From NCBI GenBank assembly GCA_905221605.1, contig CAJNDS010002726.1, positions 188,001 to 239,154 of the forward strand: a stretch of 51,154 nucleotides of DNA, written 5' to 3'. Position 1 is the first letter of the stretch. Every line of letters starts with the position of its first letter. The translations under genes were made by a program, and so were the position numbers. The DNA is from Symbiodinium natans (taxonomy: Eukaryota > Sar > Dinophyceae > Suessiales > Symbiodiniaceae). This document shows, piece by piece, positions 15,001 through 30,000 of this stretch. Below the pieces are notes generated by a model, which worked only from the letters and a program-made list of their open reading frames with translations, was not told where the DNA came from and searched no databases.

Positions 15001-18000
15001 GGCTTTAGCCCTCATGGCCCTAAGCCCTAGACTGAGATTGCAGAGCGGCTGGGCATTGCTCCGCTTCCCATCTTTTCGGTTGATTATGGTTTCCTTGTGG
15101 GGCTTCTTCGTTATACTGTCAACGTCTCAGCCCCGAAACGTGGCCGGTGTTGGTTTAGGGCCTTTAGGGCCTGCTTTTGGAACTGGTTGAAATGGCAGGA
15201 CCTGAGCTGGCAGATGACTTTGGGATCCATGACGGTCACGAAGGCCCTCGATGCCGAGGCGGGACCTCAACAAGATCCTCCTGACAGGGTCTTCTGCACA
15301 CTTCTGCACGTCATCCATTGTCCTATGCCCCACTGGACGTGAACAGCATGCGGATTTCATGAGGGCGCCCAAAGAACCTGCAATATGCAGAGCCTCAGGC
15401 CTGAAGGCTTCGAGGCCCGAAACGAAGGGGCAGGATTCTTCGAATAGATCCTGTGGTAGCAACTGATGCAGAAGTAATGATCATCCCAGGAATGCAGACC
15501 ACGAGCCTAAATCCAAAGCCTACGCCTCTCAAAGCCTACAGCCCTCAAGCGTTGAGGCTTTCAGAATTTGCGTTTGCGGTTAGTTAGATGAGTTCGGGCT
15601 TGCGAGTCTGCGTGTGCAGTCTCGCTAGTTCACTGCGATTCTAATGGTCATTCGACGTGCGTGGCTTTACCTTACTCTGTCGAGACGGCCCGTCTGGCCT
15701 TCAGCTTCGCGAGCCCAAAGCGTTAAACTGAGGGCCATAAGCCTGAAGCTTATGAAGCCTTATACCTTCAAGCCTTTGTTTGGTTAGGTCAACCACGCGG
15801 GCATCATCACGCTGAATTGCAGCGAGGTCGGTTTTTGGGAGCTGCCTGTAGAGGTAGAGACTGCAGCTTTGTTTCGAACTGTCGTGTTGGGCCGAGGAGT
15901 TGGGCTCTCATTCCTACCTCCTTGGATTTCGTTGGACCCTGTCCCTGGTTTCGGCAAGCTGGTCGTCATTAGTCTTCACAATGGGCCTTCCTACTCAAGA
16001 GAGTCGATTGTGATGCATACCTTCTGAATGAGCCCTAAAACATCTTCAAATCTCGGATCTCAAGAGTATGGATCACATATCCACATTTAACGTGAAATCC
16101 AAACCTGAAAAGCTCGTTGAAGGCTTAGCAGTCATTAGCGCAATGACTCCAGCATGGCAGCAGGTCAACATGGAGTGGGACAACGAGATCGCAGCATCTG
16201 CCTCGGCTCATATGCAGTTCAGGACGTATAGGCTTTGGCCTCGCGTGATTGCACAGGGTTGAGAGCTTGCCCGTGTCTGGGTGTGCTGGCTGCATCGGGC
16301 CCAGCAGCCCTACGCTCTACAGACGCATACAGCCTTTGTAGCCTGCCACGTTTTGCTACGGAGCAGAACATGTTTCTTGAATCGCGCTGCGGAGTTTGCA
16401 TCCGTAGCCAAGTTGGCTTTCGATAGGGTTCTTGAGCTGACGGCGTTCGGTACCAGGATATGCTGCTTCGGAGCTATAGTCAGCGTAGTAACTGCATCTT
16501 CGTCTGTTCTTTGCAGGTCACTTGCATCAAGGGTGCGCTCATTCCCGACTACTCTGACTGCAAGCCGGCGTGTGTGGGACTCAAAGAGGTCTGGTTGTGA
16601 AGAAGAACCACACACCACAGGGGAGGCACACTGATATTTTCTGCCTGGTTTCAGGCAGAAACTTTTTTTTTACATTTTGCAGCAAGCCCGCCTGTCTCAA
16701 ATGAACCAAGGTATGCCCGACTATGGCACGCCTCTTCTGATGGGCCTGGAGAATGTCACTGTTCGGTGCCCGGATGCGAGCAAGAAGCCAAAGAGAAGCC
16801 CAACAGGCCTGAATTAAGCCCCAGAAATTGTGAGGCATGTATAGTGAGAAAGGTCTACTCAGGGCACTTGGGCTCGCGTGCCCGAAAACGTAAACGCTCA
16901 AAGCTGTTGCAAGCCAAGCCTACCCAGGTCAGCCCTGACAACCGGATGGCAGATGGCGACACTTTCGTGAAGCAGTGCAGTGTCGCTCCAGCCTGTGCTA
17001 GGGCACCAGTGTTTCAGCTTAATTCTGGGTGCTGACGGGCTCCGCATCAGATGGTGCGGTTGCTTTGATCTGTTGTGAGCTGGGGCTTTCTCAGATTGAG
17101 CACCCGCCACAATGAACCTGAACTCTTACTCCCGACACACAAGGGCCTCAGTCCCATAGTCCAACACCCGAGTAGTGCAAGCAGCCTGGCACACAAGCGA
17201 AGCAACTCAACTCCCATCTACGACGCGCTCCCAAAGTCCTAGAACACCTTGACCTTCTTGAAGCCTGCGCGTGCCCCTGGCCCTCACGAACTTTACGCTT
17301 CTGCTAAATTCAACCTTGATGCCTGCCAGGATTTCGGTTCTCAGCATCAGGGTACAATGCTGGCCCGTTGCCCAGCGCGGCCGAGGGTGTTTGGAGAGTG
17401 CGGGGTCGTAGGACATTTCAGATTTGATTTACAATGCCATAGTCTTATTGGGCCCCATGTCAAAGCATGACATCTCAGCCGAAAGTCCGTTGGAATCCAG
17501 CCACAAGCATGGAGGATCCCTAAATCCCAAACAGAAAGCTCAGAACCTAAACAAGAACCTCAAATGCCAATCTATTTTCCTGCTAAAGTCCCTGATGCCC
17601 GAACCCAAATCCTTTGAGATCTGTCAGATCCGAAGCACCTGAAGCCGTCTCTTCGGAGCCTTTTTTTCGAGGGAAATCATTTTAGGGTGTAGGTTCGAGG
17701 GTGTAGGTGCGCTAGTAGGTAGTGCTAGCAAGTAATAGTGTGGCAGTTGTTGACGTAGTCGCAGGTGTGACGGTGCTGGTAGCATTTTGATGGCTGTGGT
17801 CGTAGTGGTGGTAGTAGGATTAGATACCTGAGTCCCAGGTGACATGCAGCCTGCGCCTTACCAAAGGGGCCTTGGTACATGCCTGGTTGGGCTTGGGGCA
17901 GAGGCTTCGACTCAAAATCCGAGTCCTGCAACAAGCAGTTCCGAGTCTTTGTGGAAAGTCTGAAGTCGAGTCTACTATACAGCCTGAACAGGCGTACGGG

Positions 18001-21000
18001 GGTGTTTGGTTGCTCCTGGCACTTTCTCCTCGCTTGCCAAGGATTGTCTGGAAATGGATCCGGGCATAGAATTAGCAGGCAATAGCAGGCAGTCGTGCCG
18101 GATTGCCGCCGTCTCATATCTATGCATACAGTTTGTCCGTCGGTTGTCCCGAGCTCAAGCTAGCGGCTGGCGCTTATAAGGCTTGCAGAGTTCAGTTTAA
18201 AGAAAGTGCGAGATCGTTCCAGACGAGTGACTTTGCCATGCTATACTGCCTCGATTGTAAAGGGTGGGTCGCCGTGCGCCCTTCTTAGCTTTCGCGCATG
18301 ACTTGCGAAAACCGCTGAAATTCATCGAAAACTTGGAAAACTAGGTTAGATATGGATCCCCAATAGACTGTAACACACTCCGATGCTGTACCGCCAAGCC
18401 CTGTTGGGGAAATTTCCAGTACTCTTCCGAGAGACCGAGGCTTGGGCACACTGCAGCGCTCTCGGCCGTTGTTTCGGATGCAGGGTTCGTTGTGAACTTT
18501 CGGTTCTTGCTTCACCTGACTGAGGGTTTCGCTTTTAGTTTGGGAAAATTTTGGGCTTTTCGGCGCTGTATGACTCGCAGTAGATCATGAGCCTGTAGCA
18601 AAGCAGGATCTTGCGATCCCAAGTTTCAATTCCGTTTCTTCCCCGAAAATCCTAGACCATGAGTCCAGAACTGCAAAGCCAGAGCTAGAATTTCGACTAT
18701 CACCAACCCCATAGTAGTGTCAGCCCGACGCCGTGCGCTTAGGCGCGACTGAAGGACGCACTCACACCTTATGGAGTTTAGAGACATGGCCCGGTTCTGA
18801 CGTCCTGACAGCTGACACCGCAAAGCAAGTTCTCCAGCCATAATCCAAAATCCACAAAGCCTCAGCACTCTTCACGCCCTTGCACGCCCCTAGGTTTGGG
18901 TTTAGATAGGTTTGGACAAGGTCTGTGGACAGCTCCTGCCTGGTGGGTTGTGGAGCCTCGCAGATTGTGCAGGCATACGAGTTTTTGCTGTTTTTGTCTT
19001 GGTATTGGTCTCAGGATTGCAAGGCGTTGTCTGTCCGATGTCCTTCTGGGTCACATTTTTGCACTAGCACTTTGGGTTCAGGCATACATGGTCTTGTGGA
19101 AGTTCAGGAGTATCCGTTTACAGTTAGGAGATGGAACCCCGGCGCCAATCTTTTCCTTTGAGTGGAGCCTCAAGCTTCCGAACACTGCAAGACTCGGCAA
19201 GACCCGGCCGCCGCAAAGCAAACCTCGAGGCCAACCTCGACTGGCAGCTGTTCGTGACGGATATTGGCCAAGCACCGGCCTCTGTGAAGGTCTAGGGCTA
19301 GGGGTTTCAGTTGCGTTTATGAGGCTTCGGGCTTTATGTAACAAAACCATCATCAACGCTTGCCACCACCAGACCAAGCCGAGACAAAGCCGAGACGTCG
19401 AACTTAATCCTACGAGAAGCCATTCTGGCTTCCCGGGGTTGCGGGATTGTGTCTCCTGTTGTACGCAATCTCTCTTCACAGTGGTTCCTGAAACAATGTC
19501 ATATTCAAATGCAAAGCCTGTGTACATGACTTCATGTGTTCCACGGAGCGGAGCAAGTCCTGGGGGCACAATGCAAACTCTGCACTGAAATGCTCAGCAA
19601 TCTCCCGTCATGCAAGACCAGAAGCAGTCACGCACCAGAATCCGGAAAGAGCCCATGTCTTCAACCCGCAAAAAATCGCAAGCGAAATCGATGCGAGGCC
19701 CATCGGGATCCTAGGGAGTGTAGCAGTTCTTCGTGATGTCCATGGGTGCTGAATCTGGGGTTTAGGAGGCGGTTTAGGAGGTGGGACCCGGATGCAGTTT
19801 ATGGATCTCGACTTGTTTGGGAGTCAGATTGGGGCAGGGCTGAAGACATCAGAGCCGTTCTGAAGTTGAAGACGTTTTGCCGCATGTCGGACCTTCCAGA
19901 TGGGTTTTATAGGTTGGCATCGGCGTTTCTAGGCATGTTTTATGCATGGAGTCGGGGAAGCCGGGCCCTTTCTTCAGGTCATTCTTCACTCGCAGAGTGC
20001 GGATGTGGACCGACTGTTTGTCCATCGCAACAGATTGGGGTCGGCTTAGGGTCAGGCTGCGAATCCTTACTAGTTGCGAGATCGTGTGCGCATTTCGGTT
20101 TGGGAAAATTTGGGTGCCTTCAGGTTGCTGCTCTGCTTTCGCGGGTGTGTGTGTGTGTGTGTGTGTGTTTGTCTCTGTGTGTCTGTGTCTCGGTGTCTCC
20201 GTGTCTCTGTGTCTCTGTGTCTGTCTGTCTGTCTGTCTCTCTGTCTGTGTGTGTAGAAGTATGTGGACCACATATGATATACCTGCGCACTGTGAGGTGC
20301 GTCAAGTCGCCCCTAACCTGAAGACTGTTGGGGACCCGCTATGTTTTTTTGGCCGTGTCCGGACACGTTCCCTTTTGGTGGGCAGCCCACCCTGCTGGCG
20401 GGTGGGCACCGGAGACACCGCCCGAATGCCCTAGTTACAGAGCCGTCAGTCGTTCCAGTCCCAAGTCGCCGCGTAATTAGGGACTTCTTATAAACAGTTA
20501 TGCCTTGAAGAGATGCAGCGTCGAGTTGTCGACATTTGTCGACGCCGCTTTCGTGCTTCGGCTGCGAGTTTGTCAGGTTGTGGGCTGCTCTGTGTGCAGG
20601 GTGAGAGTGCAGCCTCGTTTGGAACCGGTGACTGCGGAGGACTGTCCAGACGGATTCTCCGGCAGTATGACAGTCAATTGCTCCACCCTAAGCTTCGATG
20701 GACCGAGGGACTTGGTTTCGGGCAAGCTCAACGTAAGGCGAATAGTTGCAAAGGTGAAAGAACCCAACCCACAGCTTGATCAGACTCCTATTGCTCTAGG
20801 ATTTCTATGCAAGCCGCTTGGGGGCTTCGAGTTAAGGCGCAGACTGTCTTTTGCGGAGCCTTACTTCTATCAATTTCTCAGAGCAGCAAATCGCTGTTCA
20901 AAGCGTGCGCTTTGCTGTCACGAGGGTTGGGCCAATCTAAGCTTCCTAAACTTCGCGAGCCCGTAAGGCAGCCCTTGAGCCCTTGTGTCTGGAGAAGTGA

Positions 21001-24000
21001 TTGTTTCACAGAAGGCCTACAACTGTGTGGGCAGCTGACAGCAGCCGTTCATTCTACTTGCAGGGTTCCCAAAAAGTTCCTAAGACCTTCAAGCTCCACC
21101 TTCCAATTTAAAAAAAGCAGCTCTTGCGCCCTAGGCCCCCCCGAACCCCTGAACCTTCCTTCCCGAGACCATCAACCCCAAGCCCCGACTGGATTTACAG
21201 CCTCAGCTTGGTCGTCTGATCTGTTGGAGGGATGGGCACTTTGCAAGTTTACGTGTTGGTTATCTCAATTGGATGTTTCGTGTTTGGGGTCAGCTTGTGC
21301 GGTCTTGGGTTTAGTGCCGACACGGGGTGGGCATCGAGGCGACGCGGGCGTGGCCACCGTGGACATGCCAACCTCTTGCGAGCTCGGGCCTTCTCTGGAG
21401 CCGATTTGGGTTTTCCCTACGCTCTGCGTAGGTTCGTAGATTCGCAGCATTGATGTCTTGCAGGCTTCATAGCTTTTTGTTGGGACTGCTGAGGTTTTGG
21501 CTTTTGGTTGGCCACAACTGGTGCTTTGAGGGGATGATTCCTAGGCCCACACCTCCCTTCAGGCTCCTGGGCCCGATCCATCCCGATCCTGTCTCACTCA
21601 CAGCTTGCAACCTGCCTTGGGGTTCAGGGTATTCAATGATGTCTGAAACCCGGGACGTGACTTGATCAACATCTGAGTGGAAGCGTGTCAGGGCGGCGAA
21701 ATAGTGCACAGGCAGCCATATTGTCCTTCTCGAGCCCAGAAACGGGGCCGGATTGGATGTGCCCGCGCATGGCTTGCAACGAGATGTTTTTGGGCGCCTT
21801 GCCCAGCGTTCACCTCAAAAGCACATGCTTGCACACGCCAAACATCCCCTCTTAAGCATTCAGCTATTAGTTATTAGCACCCAAGTCTTCAAAGCCCTGA
21901 GGCCTCTGCCGTGCCCGGGGGGCACCACGAACTACCTCGAGTTGCTTGGCACAACGAGGGGGGCCGGGGCTTCTTCAACCGTCGAAGGAAGGCGATAGTC
22001 TTCTTCTGGTTGGCCTCAACCGCCCATCCCAATGCTGCCAAGGCAGCGTTCGTCTTTGAAATTCTTTCTACTTGTATGTTTGTTCAGTTGGGTTTGTCCC
22101 CTAAGGCCCTACGTCCAACCCTGCACTGCGTTTCCCTATATACCAGTACACAAGTCAGGTTAACCAGGAACCTCGCATCTTTTGATCTGCAATGTGAGAT
22201 CGAAAGCACATCAGTTGACCACAGGTGCTTTGTTCCCCGATCTTCCCCTCGTCAATGTCACCCAGTAGAGTCGTTCAGTTGCCTCATTTGCAATGAATGC
22301 ATGAACTCCTCAACGACTCACCAACAAAGCCATAGCCCAGCCTCCCCGAATCTAGCAGCACCTTCAGCGTACCCTTCTCCCCATGCACACGTCTTCGAAA
22401 TTCCGATAGTCTTGGCGCGAAGCTTGTAAACATACTGAGGGGGCTTCTGGTGCACCCTCCTGGGCTCCAAGCCTGCGAAGGTACGATTTCGTTGGCCGCG
22501 ATATCACCAGCGAGGCAGGAGGCTCAGGTCCAGCTGCTCATAGCTCCATCTGCTGACATCACCCGCATGGCTTCGGTTGAGGACCTATATCGATCGGGGC
22601 GCTTGCTTTGTTCAGCAGATTGCCACTTCATATCCGAGACTCAATGGGCTTAATTTTTGAGGTTCCCCTACATTGTGCATTGGGGAGGGCAGACGACCGT
22701 AATGCAGGTCCAACTCCAACGCCAACAATAATTATGGTTCCCCGTTCATTGAGATTACCTACCTGCTTGCTTCAAGGAGGTGCATTGCTTTGCTTCCTTT
22801 GTTTGAGTATACTATTTGCATCTTTATGGACCTTAAGACTCGTGTGAAACTCTATGAACTAGTACTCAGTTTGTTGCCCGCACCTCGAACTTCGAACCTC
22901 AAGTCGTAGGCCCACACAGGCCCAACTTTCAAGCCTCCAAGGCCCACAAAACACATGCAGCCCATGCAGCCCTTAACTAGACTCTAGACCTCCGAGGCTT
23001 TCCGCGAACACAACGCGAGCTACACCTTGGAGTGCGCCTTTGTTAACCCGGCGTTCCGCGGCGACTTCCAGGCCCAGTTCAGGAGTCAGTGTAGGTGCAG
23101 GACTGGCGCAGCTCTTCGGGATGCTTCGGATGCTCAGAGTCTGAGGCACATGCACGGGGTTTGATCAAACCCTACCGGTAGTGTGCACGTGTGTGTCATG
23201 CACGCAGCATATCTGGCTCTGGCCGACGACAGGTCGTGTGCAAGTACGGCAATCTCACGGGCGACTTTTCGACATGCCTGTCCCTCAGAGCCCACAAGGC
23301 TGCCATAATGTTTCGTCCATGCAGTTCAGTGTCAAAGAGATCTTCATCCCGAAAAGCCCCAAGGCCCCCGAGAACCATTCAGAAATCACAGAAGTCGGTA
23401 CACTGTATGATACTGCATGCAGGCATTGGTGATCCGTGCCTCTACGGTGCGAGCGTGGAGGTGCACGACAAACACAGGTTTGAGAGAAGGTTCCAGATTC
23501 TAGATTTTGATTTTGGTGTTGGTGGACCAGTCTCTTTGCTCGATGCTTGTGGAGTCCCTCAGTCCCTCCTTTGATCACCTCTTCGCCTATTACACGAATA
23601 TTTCCCGGGACTTGTGGTTTTTGGAGTTGTCTTGCACGAAGCATGCCACTAGAGTCCAAATCCAACACTCAGAACTCCACTGGTCAGAGCCCATTTGGCC
23701 CTCCTCAGGCGTTCGTGGGCTGGCAGAGTGCGGTGAAGGAGTCGCCTTACGGACAGGCCGAGATGAGCAGTTGAGTAGTTTTGCGTCAGTGTGCCTACAG
23801 GCTTTGTAAGGGCAAACCCTTGGATCGACTAGTGGAAAGCAGATTTCGGATGCGGTTCTTGCTCATCAAAGGTTGTACCGTTGGACCCGCCTCAAATCCC
23901 CAGCCAGCAGGGGCTCAGAGGTCCCATGTAGTGGCGCAATCAATAAGAGTGTTTTTTGCATCGCTTTTTGCATCAACAACCTGTTGCCCCGCAACCGTCC

Positions 24001-27000
24001 CTGGACCCTAAACATCGGAATGTCAAGCAATCCTGGCTCCTGCAAACCTGGGTGTCAGGATGTATGCGTGTCGAGCATGCTGGCATGCGTGTCGAGCATG
24101 CTGGCATGCGTGGTCCTGCGTGGTACTTACAAAGAGGGAAAGGTGCAAGCTGTGTAGCCTTTGCCCAGACAGGTTGAGCACGGAACCACCTGGACTGTGG
24201 GAGCCCGAGAAACAGCATGACACTGAAGCTGAACCCAAAGTCCGTCAGCTTAACTCTCATTGGACTTGATTGAACTTTGGGGCTTTCTCTGATCCAAACC
24301 TGCTATGTGTGAGTACATGCTCCTGAAGTGAAACATTAGCTTAGCCTAACCCATGGGGCTGTGAAGAGTTTATGGGGTCTGGGCCACACAAGGCATGTGA
24401 CGCCTCTGGTTAACTGTACACTGCACACCCTATCAAGCCCTACTTCCAAGGAAGATTGTGGCAGCATCAACAGCGAGTTCAGCGGCGACATGATGTTGCG
24501 CAGGGCTGAGAGTACGACAGGGCGCCTCTTTGAGCTGTCTCAAGGCTGCCCAAGGCGGCCCCCTTCCGTGTTGATCGTCAAACGTCAATCTAAGGCCTAC
24601 CTATGAAAACCTCTAATTTCGAGAGCTGACCATATATGTATACGAGTGTGGGTGGGTGGGTGGGTGGATGTGTGGGTGGATGTGTGGGTGGGTGCGGAAT
24701 CTTCACTTCACTGCAAGCAAATCATCAACATATCATGCAAGGACAGTAAGTACAAGTATGGGTTACAAGCACAGATAATATGTACATCTCCAGGATATTG
24801 GGTACGAGGATGCACTTGCCCACGTAGGAGTAGACCCTTTAGCCTTCGACGGTAGTTTCTTTGTTGATCCCTTGAGTCCCAAAAACCTTCTGCGAGTGTG
24901 ATCCGTTGAGGACTTGCGTCGGTGGCAACATCCGCCTGGAACTCGGAGTTTGAGGGTGTGGCGCTGATAGTTCTTGAGACAAGGTTTGGGCTTGAGGATC
25001 TCCGGTTCGGAGCTGAGCGGCGCCACGTACTGTACATATACCCCATGTTCGAGTGGAGCAGGGAAGCAGCTGTTTGTGTTTTAGGGGCGTACTTGGCCAT
25101 GGCCCGAAGGCAATCTTGGCAGTTGAGTTTTGGGGGACAACCTCACCAAACTCGGCACCAGTGCAAAAACTCTATTGCAAGCACCAACCCTGTGCATAAA
25201 ACCATACACCCCATGCCCTAAAGCAGCTGGAGCCCTCGATGCCAAGGCTACGATCCCTCGACCTGCGTTCAGCTGGAGGTGGGCTGCCTTCCGACAGGCC
25301 AGAGGGCACGTGTTCATCAAGCTGTTTTTAGTTGGATCGTTCAGGCTTCCGCTTTTCAGCAGTGGATGCCATTTAGCCCCAAAATGTTCCAAAGACCGGA
25401 ACTTTACCTCAGGGCTCTTGAAGATATGCCGGCCAAGTCTGTGTCCTCGGATTCGAGTGCAATGAGAGAGGACGTCCAGAAATTTCGCAAAGCCTGACAC
25501 CATTTTCACGGTTGTCGTCTTGGATTCTCGTCGTTGTGCTGCGCAAGGTGAAGGAGCGGAAATCATGCTTGGCAACGACACCAAGGCAGGCAAAGACACT
25601 GTGGGCGGCAACACTTCTTGTGCAGTGGACGGGGGGCTTGGGGGGTTGAAGCGGTGAAGCTTTGGTCTCGAGAGTGTTGCAGCCTGTTTGCAGCAGAAAG
25701 CAGCACTGACGGAGGTACCAACTCGCAAGCGCACTGCTCGAGCTGGCTTAGAATAGTAACCTAACTGTCGTGCACCATGCCATGCCGTTTTGGTGTTCAG
25801 GGTTTGATTTAGAAGGTTACGGTCGGCTCGGGGGACCTATATGAAATGAATATTGCTTCAGGAAGAATGCGAGCCATTAAGCCTCTATGTGGTGTCTCCG
25901 AAGCTCCATCGCCTTCCAGCAAAGGTGGTTCGGACCACGTCGGCCGTTGCGCTGGGTCAGGCTTTCACGTTGGTGTGCGCCCGAGCGACCGTGTGGTCGG
26001 CACTTAGGGGCTTCCTAGATTCCTAGCTCAGGCATGTCCCTGCGAAGGCCAGTTGGCCAGGTCTCTGGGACTCTGTGCCCCCGAAACTGCACAACACTCT
26101 ACAGAATCAAACTCAATCAAACGGGAGTAGACGATGCCACTGTCCGAGTTGTCGGATCCTGAGACCTGGACTTCTTAACTCCTGAAATCTCCTGAAGGCC
26201 GTCACAGGATGGCAAATGTTGAGAGGGGGGGGAAGGGGGTGGGGAGTTTGACTTAGGTCATTCCTCATCACGCATCAGATGCCATGTGAGCCCGACAATC
26301 CCTGAGAGACTGAAAACCCTTGGCATCAAGCTTAGACAGCCAATCCTCGCTGCGCCCTGAGGACTGCAGTGAGGTGGATAGCAACTGGGCCTGCGCCTGA
26401 GGGCAAGGATTTCGGTCATCATGGAACAAGGGGCTTCGGGATTGAGGGGTCTGAGCCCCAAGACAAAGTTTTGAGAGTCTGGAGGGAGTGCGACTCATGG
26501 GCAAGTCAGAGCGCGTTTTTTTGCGGTTGCTTGATTTGCTTAATTTGCTGAATGGCTGAATTTGGTTTGTTGTTAGAGGCTGGGCTTGGATTGGTTCTGG
26601 CGCCGGGGACACCCGTGGCCAGAAAAGCCCGGAACAGCCTAAAGCCTCATAGCAAGCACAGAGTACTTTGCAGCGCTACATCAATGAGGTCGGAACGATT
26701 TCCGGCACATGCGGCTCGAAGGGGAGCTATGTGGGCCAGCGGCCTCAGGAGCCCCAAAGTGCCCCAAAAGCATCCTCTGTCAAGATCTCCTCTGTCAAAC
26801 TTCTCGAGTCGCAGACATGAGTCCCTGTGTAGGTCGAGACAAGTGGTCTTTGGAGAGCTTCCATGACTCGAACCTTGAGAAGTCTAACCGCCTCTGCAGC
26901 TCCAAAAGCCGAAAAAGGTAGAGCCCTCAAGTTTGAAGCCTCAACTCCTGGCGGGTCCACAACAGACCCGCGCAAAACTGTGGCCCCACCAGCAAACCTG

Positions 27001-30000
27001 AGATGCAGGACTTAGGTCACCTCCTTTAGTGTTGAGAAATGACGCCTTTCTGCTGCCCAGTGCGCCTCAAAGCAAGAACTTCCAACCATTTCTGCCCAGA
27101 AGAAGGCTTGACCTTCTCGGAATGGATCAGACGATGTAAACCATGGACGTCATCATGCTTGGGCCATGGATGCTCTCTTCTCATCAGAGCAGAGTAGACC
27201 ATGGACGTCATCATGCTTGGACCCTGGATGCTCTCTTCCCAGAACGGGGTAGACCATGGACGTCATCATGGTTGGGCCATGGCAGTGCAGAAAACATGTA
27301 GACCATGGACGTCATCATGCTTGGGCCATGGATGCTCTCTTCTCATCAGAACAGAGTAGACCATGGACGTCATCATGCTTGGGCCATGGATACTCTCTTC
27401 CCAGAACGGATTAGACTATGGACGTCATCATGGTTGGGCCATGGACCATGGATGCTCTCTTCTAACTATGGTGAAGCAAACGTGTTATTTAGACCCAGGG
27501 CTGGGCAGAAGCGGATGCAAGCAAGACAGGGCTTAGTTTAGGACACGTCGAAAGTGCGAAGTCGTGCAAAAAACCCCACAAATACCAGTGCAGTCTACGG
27601 ATGCCCAAAAAATTGCAGGATGATTTTGGATAAAAATTGCAGGGATGAGGTGATGGGCGAAACCCAGGAAACATCGGTATTTACAGGGATTCTGAGGGCG
27701 ACAGAGCCAAACTGCCGAAAACGCGTGGGTCTGTTATGGCCCCGCCTAGCCTCAACTGCCTGCCCTGCAGGCTTCAAGTCTTGGAATCCCTATGCGTTGG
27801 TGAGGTCTGCAGGTGAACTGCATCCCGCAAGCGTGTGCAGCAGGCGAGATGAGCAAATCGTTGGCTTAGTTTGTGAGTACGGGGCCGTCGCCGCCACGGC
27901 ACTTTCCTTCCAAGTGTACGTCTCAATCTTCGCATCTGATGAGGACTGAGTTGGACTCAAGGAGTGGCCCCAAATCTTTGCAGCACTGAGGGGAGGATCT
28001 CCCTGAGACCTGAAAGTCTTCCCTGTTGACCTGCAACAAACCTGTATACAGGTATACTAACATCCTATTCTCCATTATCGAATCTTCCTGCTACACTGCT
28101 TTGACCGATCTGTACAACGGCGAATCCTGCAAGAACAATTATGAATCAACCACTTGTAGCAGGCACAAGGTCACGCAAAGACTCACATCATGCCAAGGTT
28201 CTGAGCTAGGAAGGCTAAGCAGCTGTTACATAGAAGCATAAAAGCTAGACCTCGGAACCAAAATGCCCAAAGTCTTGTCTCAGGAAGTGTGCCCCCTCCA
28301 AGAGACATGTACAACAAGCCCACGAAGCTCTCTTAGACCTTTCCGTGCTCCTGCGGACAGGCTTGCCATCAAACGTAACAAAGGGTGGCATCTTCGAGGT
28401 GGTTTCCACGTGCGGCTCCCAAAAAGGGCATGCAATGTCCAAGTGCAGCTGCGTAGACTTGTTTATGATTTGCCGGGCTTAACTTAGGGCTTTGCCTACA
28501 ATACGGCTTAGGATTCGGGGTCGGTGCCGTTGCAAGCGCTGGAAATGTCTTCTTGTGATGTCTTCGACGTATGCCTGCTCGGATAGTACATGCTCGCCTG
28601 AAAACCCAAACTAACGCATTCCCGAAACTGCCTAAACCCGAAAGCAAATGCCTAAAGTCTGCTAAGTATACAGGAGGGCGATTGCAGGCAGATTAATCGT
28701 GCAGCTGGCTGCGCGTGCGCCGGTACGTGCGTAGTTGCTCAGCTGGCAAGTTGTTGGCCAAGTGTCTGGTAGCACAAGGAACGTCAAGCCAAGGCCCTTG
28801 CATACATGGACTGGCTGAGAGAGACAGAGAGAGAAAAAATGACTATACCTATATCTATATCTGTATCTATATCTATATCTATGTATACATGTATCTATAT
28901 ATATATATATATGTATAGATATATATATATGTAGATATACTTCGACCAGGCTCACAGAGAGACAGAGAGAGGGAGTATCACAAAATCAAAAGTAGGTAAA
29001 GAGAAAGAGAGAGGCAGACAGAAGCATGAGCGAACTAGTGTGCGAGGTCGATGGCGCTTTCGCACGCGCAGACAGAGATCGCCACCTGCGAAAGTGCCAA
29101 TGAGGCCTGAGTTGAGTTCACAAGTGTGCAGGACCGGATCCGGTTGTTCAGGGGTCTGGGGGTGCAACCTTCAACCGCCACCGGAGTTTCGAGAGACCTC
29201 TTACGCGTTGGCCTGATTTGTCTTGGGCAGGCGCTGCGCGGCTGCGGCCTCAGGAGTGATTTGGGATGCAGCCTGAGTCCTAAATGTTGAGGGTGACGCT
29301 TGTCAAGAGGGAATTGGACTTGGGGGTTTTGGGATTCGAAAGGCTTAGGGTTTGAGGTGAGGGCATAGGCCAAGTGAGACAATCCCTCCAAGCAAGCGCA
29401 GGAGGCTGCAGCCTTTATCAGTCATCCTGAATCCTGATCTTTGATCCTGAACAGCCTGCGCAGAAACATACCGAAACTCCTGAAACCTGAGCCCTGAAGA
29501 ACCCTCCCCTGCTTAAACCCTCACGCCCGGTAGCCTGAAACGCCAAGGGGAGCTCCGGCTGACGTGCCACTACGGCGTCGTCTTGGCCGATGCGCCCGGA
29601 CCTAAGTACCCCCAAGCAATGTCCAATTTCATATGTATTATATGTATATAGACATGCATTCATGTATATATTTATATTTATATTTATATGTGTTTATTTA
29701 TTGATATTTTTTAAGAACAGAATGAGTTCATTAAGGCCTTGTAAGGTCATTTCCCGAATTCTACGTAGTTTCGGTGTCGAGTTCAGGAGTGCAGGGTTTT
29801 TGGGGTGGTTTGGGGCTCAGGTTTTCGAGGAGAAGGTCTCCACTGTCTGCCGAAATCGAGTTGTAAACATGCCAGAAAATATCCGAGCATGAGCCTAACA
29901 TATGCTCAGATGCTGAGCTGCAAACCAGAGGCTAATCACCAGGAACGAGTGAAGCCTTGCACAGCTCGCAAAGGCACTGCATCAATGACTGCTGAGGTCC

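Noticed and set aside
15643-15700. Core-like segment GFTLLCRDGPSGL
   Set aside because: Good match to the core, but an in-frame TAA lies just upstream and no AG acceptor separates them.
20070-20305. Thr/His/Arg and Cys/Val frames
   Set aside because: Translation of the GT/CTGT microsatellite.
25081-25734. 217-codon minus-strand frame
   Set aside because: Antisense to plausible + strand exons at 25,279 and 25,548; composition is unremarkable and no family is recognised.
28662-28955. Tyr/Ile-rich frames
   Set aside because: Translation of the (TATC)n/(TA)n microsatellite.
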